64,000 nt of DNA from NCBI GenBank assembly GCA_963741995.1, contig CAVUKI010000009.1, forward strand, positions 372,001 to 436,000. Direction: 5' to 3'. A program made the translations under genes and the position numbers. The stretch is from Bog-473 sp963741995 (lineage in GTDB: Bacteria > Actinomycetota > Acidimicrobiia > Acidimicrobiales > RAAP-2). Of the stretch, positions 31,136-39,634 are shown piece after piece. How positions within the stretch are numbered: the first letter of the stretch is position 1; each line of letters opens with the position of its first letter. The notes beneath the pieces were generated by a model. It saw only the letters and a list, made by a program, of their open reading frames with translations, was not told where the DNA came from and ran no database searches.

Positions 31136-32743
31136 TCAGGTTTCGTGATGATTGGTGGTCGATGGCGACGCAGTGACCGACGCAAGCTGCTTCTCGGTCT
31201 TCTCGGTCGTGGCACTGGACCCGTCACCATTCCGGGAGGCGGGCTGGGACTCGTAGCCATAGGCGGTCGCCACCCCGCGAATCTCGCCGGAAACGTCGTT
31301 CAGCACGATCCCGAGGTGCTTCACCTCGGCTCCGGTGAGCTGCTCTTGGGCTAGGCGCAACGAGGATCTGGTCGTCTTTCCAGTGGCGACAACGACGAGC
31401 GAGAGATCGGTCAGTTTGGCCAAGAGCACGGCGTCGGTGACCGGGACGACCGGCGGGCTGTCGTAGACGACGACGTCGAACCGCTGGCTCAGCATGTCGA
31501 AGATCTTCGTCGTCTTGGGATCGCTCAGGAAGCCGGCCGGGTCGGGAGGAGCGGGACCGGTACCGAGGTATGTCAATCCCGGAAGATCGGGAACCTCCTG
31601 CAGGACATCTTCGAGCGTGGCGTCACCGGTGACGATCGAAGTGAGGCCGAGGGCGTCGCTCGTGCCGAAGAACGAAGACAGACGCGGTCGACGAAAGTCC
31701 ACCGACACCAATAGGACCCGTTGGCCGGCCTTGGAGAGCACCACGCCAATGTTCGCTACCGTGGTGGTCTTCCCCTCGTCAGAGGTGGAACTCGTGACGA
31801 GCACCGACGTCAGTGGCCCGCGGACACCGACGAACTTGAGCGACGTGCGGAGGGCCCAGAAGGACTCTGCCACCGGTGACCGGGGTTCGGTCAGGGAGGC
31901 CAAGTACGGCGTGGATCGCGAGCGCCATGTCTTGATCCGCGGGACCAGACCCATGACGGGAACGCCCGGCATCAGCTCTTCGAGCTGCTCCCTGGAGCGG
32001 ATGGAGTCATCGAGGCTCTCGGCGATGAACGCCGCGCAGATCCCAACGAGCAGCCCGGCGGCCAGACCAATGAGGATGATCACTCCCTTCTTTGGCGAAC
32101 TCGGGGTCGTTGGTGTCGTTGCTGAGGAGAAGACCGTGACGCCACCCGGGTTCCCTACGGCCTCGACCTGGAGTTGTGAGTACTGTTCCTGTAGCGCGGC
32201 CAGCTGATCTCCCAAGGCGGTTCCCTGAGGCGTTCCAGACGTCGCCGGCAGCTGTTTCTCGGCGGCGTTGATCTGCTGCTGGAGCTGGCCCTCAGTCCTG
32301 GTGATGTTCTTGAGTGCCAGCGTGTTCTCGTAGTCGATCACTTCCGTCGCATACGCATTGGCGATGCGAGCGGCCTGGTCGGCGTTGGAGGCCTTGGCGG
32401 TAATCGAGATCGCGTTGGTCTGACCTTGATCGCCAACCGAGACGTGCAAGGTCGAGAGACCGAGACGGGTCTCGACAGCGTCGGCGATGGCGGGATTGGT
32501 CAGCAACTGCAGCTGTGTGGCCACCTGAGTCGTCGCGTTGGTCGTCGTCGCCGCCGCCGTGGAAGACCCAGTGGGCGTCTCCAAGAGGAGTTGTGTCGTC
32601 GCCGAGTACTGGTTGTGGGCCGCGTAGGCGTAGATGGTGGCCCCGATGAGGCCAGCGAGAGCAAAGCCGATCACCCACCATTTCCGTCGCCAAAGGACCC
32701 GCGGGTTGGTACGCAAATTGACGGTACCGCCTTCCGTCGTCAT
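31136..32743 (-). CDS. Wzz/Wzc-like polysaccharide co-polymerase with CpsD/Wzc ATPase domain
   Basis: Inner-membrane protein controlling polymerisation and export of extracellular polysaccharide. An N-terminal Wzz domain carries one transmembrane helix (WWVIGFALAGLIGATIYAYA, about 21-40), a periplasmic helical region (about 110-200) and a second helix (GVIILIGLAAGLLVGICAAF). The cytoplasmic BY-kinase-type ATPase has Walker A SSTSDEGKTTTVAN, the A' strand VLLVSVDFRRPRL and Walker B DVVVYDSPPV. The C-terminal tail has few tyrosines (AYGYES only), so the usual Tyr cluster for autophosphorylation is absent or reduced. ATG 32743 overlaps the stop of the upstream small gene. Confidence 0.87.
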   Translation of the reverse strand: MTTEGGTVNLRTNPRVLWRRKWWVIGFALAGLIGATIYAYAAHNQYSATTQLLLETPTGSSTAAATTTNATTQVATQLQLLTNPAIADAVETRLGLSTLHVSVGDQGQTNAISITAKASNADQAARIANAYATEVIDYENTLALKNITRTEGQLQQQINAAEKQLPATSGTPQGTALGDQLAALQEQYSQLQVEAVGNPGGVTVFSSATTPTTPSSPKKGVIILIGLAAGLLVGICAAFIAESLDDSIRSREQLEELMPGVPVMGLVPRIKTWRSRSTPYLASLTEPRSPVAESFWALRTSLKFVGVRGPLTSVLVTSSTSDEGKTTTVANIGVVLSKAGQRVLLVSVDFRRPRLSSFFGTSDALGLTSIVTGDATLEDVLQEVPDLPGLTYLGTGPAPPDPAGFLSDPKTTKIFDMLSQRFDVVVYDSPPVVPVTDAVLLAKLTDLSLVVVATGKTTRSSLRLAQEQLTGAEVKHLGIVLNDVSGEIRGVATAYGYESQPASRNGDGSSATTEKTEKQLASVTASPSTTNHHET

Positions 32744-33141
32744 CTGGTGCTCCGCTGCTCAGTCACGAAGATCACCGGTGTGTGCTGGAACAATGCATTC
32801 CTCCCATCCTCGCCCGCCGACCCCCACGGCGGCGAAACCTGCGGCCATGCCAATCGATCCTGCTGCTGTCGTTCTCTCGCCTGGCGGCTCTCTGCCGCAC
32901 GGGTAACCGCATGACCGCTGTGCAGCTGATGTCCATGGCTCTCGCGGAGCTCGAGCATCTTCTGAACGTCCGAGCTCGTTGCAACCAGTACACGCCCGCA
33001 GCCCTCAAGGATAGCGTTCTCATGCACTCTTGCAGAGTCGTCATGATCGGGCTCCAGATCGACCAGGCTCGTCTCGAAAAATTGCATGGGTGGGCCGTGC
33101 ATGTCGGCTTTTCCTTTCGGTGGAGTTCTTGAGGGAAGCAT
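32740..33141 (-). CDS. Hypothetical protein (133 aa) between the IPT lipoprotein and Wzc genes
   Basis: No family recognised. Support comes from position: its ATG overlaps the stop of the IPT gene as TAATG, and its TGA overlaps the Wzc ATG as ATGA, so the three would be translationally coupled. The product is hydrophilic, with a region PDHDDSARVHENAILEGCGR and a Gln/Arg-rich C-terminal half; no signal or membrane segment. Third-codon GC is lower than in neighbours, particularly in the first 15 codons, so a start at the internal ATG (MHGPPMQFFETSL) is also possible. It could still be a chance frame. Confidence 0.45.
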   Translation of the reverse strand: MLPSRTPPKGKADMHGPPMQFFETSLVDLEPDHDDSARVHENAILEGCGRVLVATSSDVQKMLELRESHGHQLHSGHAVTRAAESRQARERQQQDRLAWPQVSPPWGSAGEDGRNALFQHTPVIFVTEQRSTR

Positions 33142-34634
33142 TACGACCCGTAGGTGAAGTCGTCGGATGGTCCTGCGGATGGGCTGTTGCCGCCATCGGC
33201 TGTCGTCACGTAAACCACCCGGGTACCTGCCGGCTCGGCGGGGGTCACCGCGGTGATCTTCGTGTCCGAGACTACGGTCAAGCTCCCGGCAGCCGCGGCG
33301 CCAAACGCCACCTTGGTGGTCCCCGTGAAGCCGGTACCGGCAATGGTGACGGTGGTCCCGCCCGAGACCGGACCGGATTGCGGGGAGACGGATAGCAACC
33401 TCGGGGTCGGGGCGATGTAGCTGAATGCGTCTGGCGGTCCGCCCGACGCACTGGTCCCTCCGAGGGCCGTCGTGACGAGGACAGGGCGGACTCCGGACGG
33501 TTGAGCCGGGGTCACGGCGGTGATCTGAGTGGCGGACACCACGGTGAAACTGGTGGCCCGCAGCGCTCCGAAGGCCACCTTGGTGGCGCCGCTGAACCCT
33601 GTTCCGGTGATGGTGACGGTGGTGCCACCGGACGTCGGGCCCGAGCTCGGTGTGACGGCCGTGACCGCCGGCGCTGACGCCGACGCGATGAAGTAGGTAA
33701 ACACGCTCCCAAGGGTGGCTGAGTTCCTTCCCACGCGTGTGACGACCCAGACGGGACGGGACCCGCGCACCTCAGCTGGGCTCACGGCTGAGATCTCGGT
33801 GTCGGACATGACGGTGAAATGCCCGGAGAGCACCGCTCCGAAGGCCACCTTGGTGGCACCGCTGAACCCGGTTCCGGTGATGGTGACCGTGGTGCCCCCC
33901 GTCGTCGGACCCGATGCCGGGGTCACAGCGGTGATGACCGGAACCGGCGCCAGCGACCTGAAGTCGATCGCAGTCGCAACAGGATCGTTGGTCCCTCCGG
34001 CCGTGGTCACGTAAACCGGATGCGGCCCGGGGGGTTGGGCCGGGGTCACGGCCGTCACCACGGTGTCGGACACCACGCTGAAGCGGGTTACCGGCACCGT
34101 TCCGAAGCGCACCCTTCCCGTGCCGATGAATCCGGATCCCGTGATCGTCACCAAGGTGCCACCGGCGTCGGGACCGAACCCAGGCGCGACGGACGTGACG
34201 ACCGGGGCGGGAGCGTCGTACGTGAATTGATCGTTCGTCGGGCCCAGTGTGCTCGTGCCAATGGACGTGGTCACCGAGACCGTTTGAATGCTGGCCGATT
34301 GTGCCGGCGATATCGTGCGGACTTCGGTGCCGGACACGACGTGAAAGGTCGCCGCCGGCACTGAGCCGAACGTCACCTTGGTCGTGCTGTTGAATCCCGC
34401 ACCGGTGATCGTGACCATCGTCCCCCCCGTCGTGGGCCCCGAGTTCGGCGACACATCGGTCACGGTGGGCAGCCGGCGCAGGTCGGACGCCGCCTTCGGA
34501 CCGGTGCTGCTCGGCCCCGAGCACGCAGACAGGAGCACCGACACCATGACGATCAGCGGAACGACGGCCCGACGCCGCCGCGACGCCCCGCGGGCCGGCT
34601 TCCGGTCGCCGTCCACCCGCTGCCAGCGTCCCAT
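33141..34634 (-). CDS. Lipoprotein with five IPT/TIG repeats
   Basis: Predicted surface lipoprotein of about 497 residues. The signal (VVPLIVMVSVLLSAC) has a lipobox at LSAC. It is followed by five tandem immunoglobulin-like IPT/TIG domains of about 85-90 residues, each beginning VTxVxPxSGPTxGGTxVTI and containing TGFSGATKVAFG and a VVSDTxITAVTPAxPxG strand. No enzymatic domain. A binding or cell-surface structural role is likely. It is the first gene of a minus-strand unit with the 133-aa gene and the Wzc-like gene. The start may be ATG 34634 or GTG 34649. Confidence 0.85.
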   Translation of the reverse strand: MGRWQRVDGDRKPARGASRRRRAVVPLIVMVSVLLSACSGPSSTGPKAASDLRRLPTVTDVSPNSGPTTGGTMVTITGAGFNSTTKVTFGSVPAATFHVVSGTEVRTISPAQSASIQTVSVTTSIGTSTLGPTNDQFTYDAPAPVVTSVAPGFGPDAGGTLVTITGSGFIGTGRVRFGTVPVTRFSVVSDTVVTAVTPAQPPGPHPVYVTTAGGTNDPVATAIDFRSLAPVPVITAVTPASGPTTGGTTVTITGTGFSGATKVAFGAVLSGHFTVMSDTEISAVSPAEVRGSRPVWVVTRVGRNSATLGSVFTYFIASASAPAVTAVTPSSGPTSGGTTVTITGTGFSGATKVAFGALRATSFTVVSATQITAVTPAQPSGVRPVLVTTALGGTSASGGPPDAFSYIAPTPRLLSVSPQSGPVSGGTTVTIAGTGFTGTTKVAFGAAAAGSLTVVSDTKITAVTPAEPAGTRVVYVTTADGGNSPSAGPSDDFTYGS

Positions 34635-34851
34635 CGGCCCGTCTACCACGGGAAATTACCCATCGCATTCGATCCAGCACCTCCGACCCGAACCACCAAC
34701 GTACGGACCCTGGTGAATGCACGGAAATACATCCGGCTTCCGACGCAGGCGTATCACAGGTGGTTTCTTCGGCTCTGAAGCGTCGCGAAGCCCCGAGACG
34801 AGGTCGACGGGGCGATGTGCCGGGTTTGTCGCGCCATTTAGGGAGGAGCCA

Positions 34852-36009
34852 TTGAGGAGAATCGAGCGGCCGGGGTTCCCCGCACCAAAGCCGTCGTGCG
34901 ATCGGTTGACTGTCCTCCACGTCTCGGAATCATTCGGGGGAGGCGTCGCCACGAGCATCCACGGGATGATCGCGAGCGCTCCGGAGGTCGAGCACACCGT
35001 CCTCATCCTCCGTCGGCGACCCCATTTCGGGCACACGCAGCGACTCGACGGGGTCACCTACATCGATGAGGGTCAGCAGGTCGGGTTCTTCAGCTCCCTG
35101 CAGCAGCTGGCTGGTGCCTACCGTGAGTTGCGCCCAGACATCGTGCACGCACAGAGTTCCTACGCGGGGGTATACGTGCGGGCTCTGCCGTCAATACCCA
35201 GGGCAGTCATCGTCTATACCCCACACTGTTTCGCCTTCGAGCGCACGGATCTCAGTCCGTCGAAACGGGCAGTGCTCCGCGTGTTCGAGCGGATGCTCGC
35301 CTTTCGAACGGGAACCCTGTTGGCGGTCAGCGAACAGGAAGGCCGTCTGGCCGACTCCCTTTCGGGTCGGTGGCGGGTAATTCGAGCTGTCAATACTCCG
35401 AATCTGCCTGAAGGGTTCGCGGGCTCGGCACGGAGCCCAGGTCCGTCCGACCGTTTCCGGGTGTCCGCCGTCGGCCGCATCTGCCGGCAGAAGGACCCCG
35501 AATTCTTCATGGACGTGGTCCGGATCGCACGACGACGCGGCGTGGATATCGACTGGACCTGGGTCGGCGACGGGGACGTTCATCTTCGTGCTGGGTTGGA
35601 GCATCTCGGGGTGACGGTCACGGGCTGGCAGGACCGCGTTGCAGCCCTGCAGATCCTCGCCTCCAGTCACATCTGTCTGCATACGGCGGCGTGGGAGGTT
35701 GGCGTTCCAATGACCGTGCTGGAGGCGGCCGGCATGGGGGTTCCCTCGGTTGTCCGCAGCCTGGCCTCCATCGACGGCGATCGGATGGGTATCCATGTCG
35801 ACAGCCCTGCCCATGCGGTGAGCGAAATCTCGCTGTTGCGCCAAACGGAGGAGTGGATCAGGCAGTCCAAGCTGACCATGGAGGCCTTCACGAACATCTC
35901 CACGGACCGGCGCATGGCCAACACGCTCGCCCTCGCGTACCGGTGGCAGGTCGCCGGCGCCGAACACCGTCAACTCCACGAGCACCTGAACGTGGTCCGG
36001 GGAATGTGA
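34852..36009 (+). CDS. Glycosyltransferase family 4-like (GT-B)
   Basis: Transfers a sugar from a nucleotide donor to a growing polysaccharide precursor at the cytoplasmic membrane face. The N-terminal acceptor domain starts LTVLHVSESFGGGVATSIHG. The C-terminal donor domain has VSAVGRICRQKDPEFFMDVV and HTAAWEVGVPMTVLEAAGMG, the E-x7-E-type site. TTG 34852 is preferred as start because GGGAGGAG lies 4 bases upstream; the frame is open back to ATG 34717, but that extension is not family-like. It opens a run of plus-strand genes overlapping by 4 bases each: this gene, the sulfotransferase, a second glycosyltransferase, the Wzy-like gene and lipoprotein paralogue 2. Confidence 0.87.
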   Translation: MRRIERPGFPAPKPSCDRLTVLHVSESFGGGVATSIHGMIASAPEVEHTVLILRRRPHFGHTQRLDGVTYIDEGQQVGFFSSLQQLAGAYRELRPDIVHAQSSYAGVYVRALPSIPRAVIVYTPHCFAFERTDLSPSKRAVLRVFERMLAFRTGTLLAVSEQEGRLADSLSGRWRVIRAVNTPNLPEGFAGSARSPGPSDRFRVSAVGRICRQKDPEFFMDVVRIARRRGVDIDWTWVGDGDVHLRAGLEHLGVTVTGWQDRVAALQILASSHICLHTAAWEVGVPMTVLEAAGMGVPSVVRSLASIDGDRMGIHVDSPAHAVSEISLLRQTEEWIRQSKLTMEAFTNISTDRRMANTLALAYRWQVAGAEHRQLHEHLNVVRGM

Positions 36010-36992
36010 CTGCCGCCGGCGAGTCGAACACTGGGCGCGCCACGTCGCCAAATTTCTTCATCATCGGCGCGGCACGAAGCGGGACGACCGCGCTCACCGA
36101 GATCCTGCGCCACCACCCTGCCGCCTTCGTGACCCAGCCCAAGGAGCCGAGTTTTCTCGCCTTCCCCGGGCAGAAGTTGGCGTTCACGGGGCCCGGCGAC
36201 GACGTCAGTATCAACCGCGTCGCCATCACGGACCTTGACCAGTATCTGTCCTTGTACGAATCGGCCGGTGCGAAGGCGTGCCGGGGAGATGCTTCGGTCT
36301 CCACGTTGTACTACTCCGATCGCTCGGTGGGCACCTTGCAGCGATATTTCGCCGAGGCCAAGCTCGTCGTCATCCTTCGCGATCCGGCCGCTCGCGCGTT
36401 CTCGGCGTACTCGTACCAACGGGCACGGGGTCTGGAGCCGTGCGACGACTTTCGGGAGGCGCTCGACCGGGAAGCGGATCGGATCCACCGTGGCTGGCAC
36501 CACATCTGGCATTACGCGGGTATGGGACGCTACGCGGGGCAACTGGCCCCATTTCTGGAGACATTCGGCGCCAACCGTGTGAAGATCCTGTTTTACGAGG
36601 AGCTGAACCGAGATCCGGTGGGCGTGGGACGTTCGCTGTTCGGGTTCCTCGGCCTCGACTCAACGGCCGCAGTGGACCTGCAGCCTGTCAACGTGTCTGG
36701 GGAGCCGCGCAGCAGACTGCTCCAAGGGTCCATACAGTGGGCCGGTCGGAGGCGCTGGCTGCGCAGCACCACGAAGGCGGTCGTGCCGTTTCAGCTCAGG
36801 GAGCGGGTTCGACGGGCCAACCTCCGACCCAGCGGTGTGCCCGATGATGTCCTTGAGGAACTCGAGCATGTCCTCGCCCACGAATCGGACGAGCTCCGCG
36901 CCCTGCTGTCCCGGCACTGTCCGGAATCGCTATTGTCCGCTCCTGCGTGGCTGGCGGCGTCGGGCTCAGAGCCGGAAGGAGCCCTGCCGTGA
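36006..36992 (+). CDS. PAPS-dependent sulfotransferase
   Basis: Predicted carbohydrate sulfotransferase of 328 residues, using 3'-phosphoadenylyl sulfate. The 5'-phosphosulfate loop is FFIIGAARSGTTALTEIL (about 16-33) and the 3'-phosphate motif is AKLVVILRDPAARAFSAYSY with its Arg and Ser. The remainder (RYAGQLAPFLETFGANRVKI, LFYEELNRDPVG) follows the heparan/Stf0-like pattern. The GTG start overlaps the preceding stop as GTGA. Its place inside the glycan run suggests that the exported polysaccharide or a linked glycan is sulfated. Confidence 0.88.
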   Translation: MTAAGESNTGRATSPNFFIIGAARSGTTALTEILRHHPAAFVTQPKEPSFLAFPGQKLAFTGPGDDVSINRVAITDLDQYLSLYESAGAKACRGDASVSTLYYSDRSVGTLQRYFAEAKLVVILRDPAARAFSAYSYQRARGLEPCDDFREALDREADRIHRGWHHIWHYAGMGRYAGQLAPFLETFGANRVKILFYEELNRDPVGVGRSLFGFLGLDSTAAVDLQPVNVSGEPRSRLLQGSIQWAGRRRWLRSTTKAVVPFQLRERVRRANLRPSGVPDDVLEELEHVLAHESDELRALLSRHCPESLLSAPAWLAASGSEPEGALP

Positions 36993-38225
36993 GGGTGGTA
37001 CAGATCCACAATCGGTCGTTGCGGCCGGGCGGGGAGCGGAATCCAGACCCCAAGGCCGGGGGAGCAGAGGCAGTCATTGAGAACGACCGGGTCATGCTGC
37101 TGGAGTCCGGACACCAGGTCGAACAGTTCATCGTCGACAGCACCGAGACCCTGCGTCAGGTGTCGCGATTCGCGCGTCGGTCTTGACTCCATCTGGAACC
37201 GCTCGGTGGCCGCGGAACTCCAGAGCACATTGGCGACGTTCGAGCCCGACGTGGTGCATGTTCACACGCCGTTCCCAATCGCCTCCCCGGTCGTGTTCCG
37301 TGTGGGCGCCCGACACGGCGCGGCCACCGTGGCGACCGCTCACAGCTTTCGCTATTCGTGCGTGCAGGCCAACCTGTACCGGGGCGGGCGGCTCTGCGAA
37401 CTCTGTGTTGGGAGAAAGGTGAAGACCCCTGGTGTGATCCACCGGTGTTATCACGACAGTTTGCTCGCTTCGGCGGCCCTCACCACCAGCCTCGCCTTGC
37501 ACCGGGGCCTCGGTACCTTCCAACGCGACGTCGACAGCTGGATCACCCCATCGGTCGTGTTGAAGGCCTCGCTCGCCCGGGAAGGGATACCGGCCAGCCG
37601 CATCACCGTCCGTCCCCACGCCGTGAAGGATCCGGGCGCCGAGGGGCAGCGATCAGATCACGCTCTCTACCTGGGCCGTCTCGAGCCCGTCAAGGGGGTG
37701 ATGGTCCTGCTCCGGGCCTGGGAGGCGATGACGGATCCACCGAAGCTCGTGATCCTCGGAGAGGGATCGCTCCGCGACGATGTCGAACGGAGCGCTGCCC
37801 GTCATCCGGCCATTGAGTTCAGGGGATGGGCCGACCAGGGGACGGTGCGTGCCGAGCTTGCGGCGGCACGCTTTCTGGTCCTGCCCTCGGAGTGGTACGA
37901 GGCCGGGGTGCCCGTGGCTGCCGTTCAGGCTTTGGCCGCCGGTACTCCGATCATCGCGAGTGACGTCGGGAATTTCAGCGAGGTCATCCGCCCCGGCGTC
38001 AACGGCTTCCTGTTCGGTTGCGGAGATCCCGAGTCCCTCGGCGCCGCGGTTCGACAGGCGTGGGGCCGGTCGGCCTCATGGCCCGAGCTCCACCAGGGAG
38101 CTCGCCAGACGTACCTGGATCACCATTCCGAGGAGCAATCCCGAGACACGCTGTTGGCGGTGTACGACGAGGCACTGGCCCGCCGGGCCGCCAGGACGAC
38201 CCAGCCCGCCGGGGGTGGCTCATGA
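36989..38225 (+). CDS. Glycosyltransferase family 4 (one frameshift)
   Basis: GT-B glycosyltransferase of about 411 residues after correction. The N terminus (VRVVQIHNRSLRPGGE, NDRVMLLESGHQVEQF) and the donor domain (HALYLGRLEPVKGVMVLLRA, then SEWYEAGVPVAAVQALAAGT and IASDVGNFSEVI) are clear. The frame breaks near 37172-37177 in a GCGCG run; the first frame stops after RQVSRFARR while the next continues VGLDSIWNRSVAAELQS. Either one extra or two missing bases would fix it. GTG 36989 overlaps the sulfotransferase stop; the end overlaps the Wzy-like ATG. Confidence 0.87.
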
Positions 38226-39634
38226 CAATCGGTGACGTCCTGGCGCTGTCGCTTCCAGTTCTCGTATTGGGATTGATCCTGACGAAGTTGTCGCGCCATC
38301 GACTCGACCCCATCGCCCTGTTCTGCTACTGCTTCGCCTTCTTTTATCTGTTGCGGGACATCGTCATCACCTTCGGCCTCGACGAGCCCTATCCGAACAT
38401 CAACTTTCTGTCCTCGCAGACTCCAAGCCTGGTGAGCAAGGCATCGGTGCTCTTGGCCGCCTTCCTGGTGGCTTTCACCCTCGCGTACCTGCTGCCCATC
38501 CCGGTTGGGGGGTCCTTCGTCAAGCTCGTCCCTGTCGCGTGGACCGAGCCGACCGTGCGACGCCAGGCACGGCTCACGTTGTTCTTGACGGTGGCGGCGA
38601 CGGTGGTTTCGGTAATCCTCCTGGCGCACTACGGAAGCTTCGGCGGGGTTGTCCGCGCCGGCAAGGTGACCAAGGGACTCGCCGGTTCCTACATCCTGCG
38701 TATCTTTCCTGCCGTTGGGGCAGTCGTCGCCGCGTCCCTGCTGCTCACGCTGTGGCGCGAATGGCGGGAGACGGCGACGGCACGACGAAGCCTGATCGTG
38801 CTCGCGCTCGGCGCCGCGACCTTGAACGCTGTCTACGTGTTGATGTGGGGAAGCCGCACGGTGGTGGCGATCGTCCTCATCATTCTAATCGCCGGCCAGT
38901 GGATCATCGGGACCAGTGCCGCGACGGCCAAGGAGCGGCGACAGGCGCGCCAAGGTCGGCCCCGGATCATAAGGGTCCTGCTCCTCGTGGGGCTGCTCTT
39001 CGTGGCCGTCGTGGGTCTGCGCGTTGTACGCGACCACATCCTGGAGGGCCACGTGTCCTCGGCTACCCAGGGTCAGTCGGAGATCCGAAAGATTTCGGTG
39101 GATACCAACTCCACGTATTTCGATGCGATGCTCCTCGCCGTGCGTGACTGGCCAGCCTCTCAGCCTTACCGCGGAGGTGAGGACTTCGTGGCCGGGGTCC
39201 AAGGAATCGTTCCGCGGGTGGTGTGGCCGAGCAAGCCGCAGCAGGTGCTCGTCGGCCAGTGGTTCCGGCAGGTGTACCAGCCACTTGCTCGAAACGGGTG
39301 GCCCCTTGGAGCGGTAGGGGATTGGTATCTGAATTTTGGGGTGGTCGGCCTGCTCCTGGGCGGAGCCCTGAGCGGCCTTCTCTTCAAGTGGTTGATGGCC
39401 GCGTGGTGGAGAGCGGCATGGTGCCCGTTCACGATCGCGTCCATGATCTGCGTCGTGGTCTTCGTGGTCCCGACGGGCATTGAGGCCGACACCCCCACCC
39501 GATGGGCTCAATGGGCTCTGCCGTTGCTGGTGTGCGCCTGGTACCTGCGGGGCCGAAGGACGGCCGACGCCCAGGCGGGACTCAGCGAGCTCCGAAGCGA
39601 CGCCCTGCAGCCAGCTCCGCCCGAACCGGCGTGA
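38222..39634 (+). CDS. Wzy-like polysaccharide polymerase (membrane protein)
   Basis: 470-residue polytopic membrane protein with about ten or more predicted helices, for example LALSLPVLVLGLILTKLS at the N terminus, FLTVAATVVSVILLAHYG and TVVAIVLIILIAGQWIIG. A hydrophilic loop at about 280-370 carries FVAGVQGIVPRVVWPSKPQQ, similar to the external loop of O-antigen/oligosaccharide-repeat polymerases. With Wzx and Wzc-like genes nearby, it is the best candidate for the repeat-unit polymerase. Sequence conservation in this family is poor, so the call rests on topology and context. Confidence 0.7.
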   Translation: MTIGDVLALSLPVLVLGLILTKLSRHRLDPIALFCYCFAFFYLLRDIVITFGLDEPYPNINFLSSQTPSLVSKASVLLAAFLVAFTLAYLLPIPVGGSFVKLVPVAWTEPTVRRQARLTLFLTVAATVVSVILLAHYGSFGGVVRAGKVTKGLAGSYILRIFPAVGAVVAASLLLTLWREWRETATARRSLIVLALGAATLNAVYVLMWGSRTVVAIVLIILIAGQWIIGTSAATAKERRQARQGRPRIIRVLLLVGLLFVAVVGLRVVRDHILEGHVSSATQGQSEIRKISVDTNSTYFDAMLLAVRDWPASQPYRGGEDFVAGVQGIVPRVVWPSKPQQVLVGQWFRQVYQPLARNGWPLGAVGDWYLNFGVVGLLLGGALSGLLFKWLMAAWWRAAWCPFTIASMICVVVFVVPTGIEADTPTRWAQWALPLLVCAWYLRGRRTADAQAGLSELRSDALQPAPPEPA

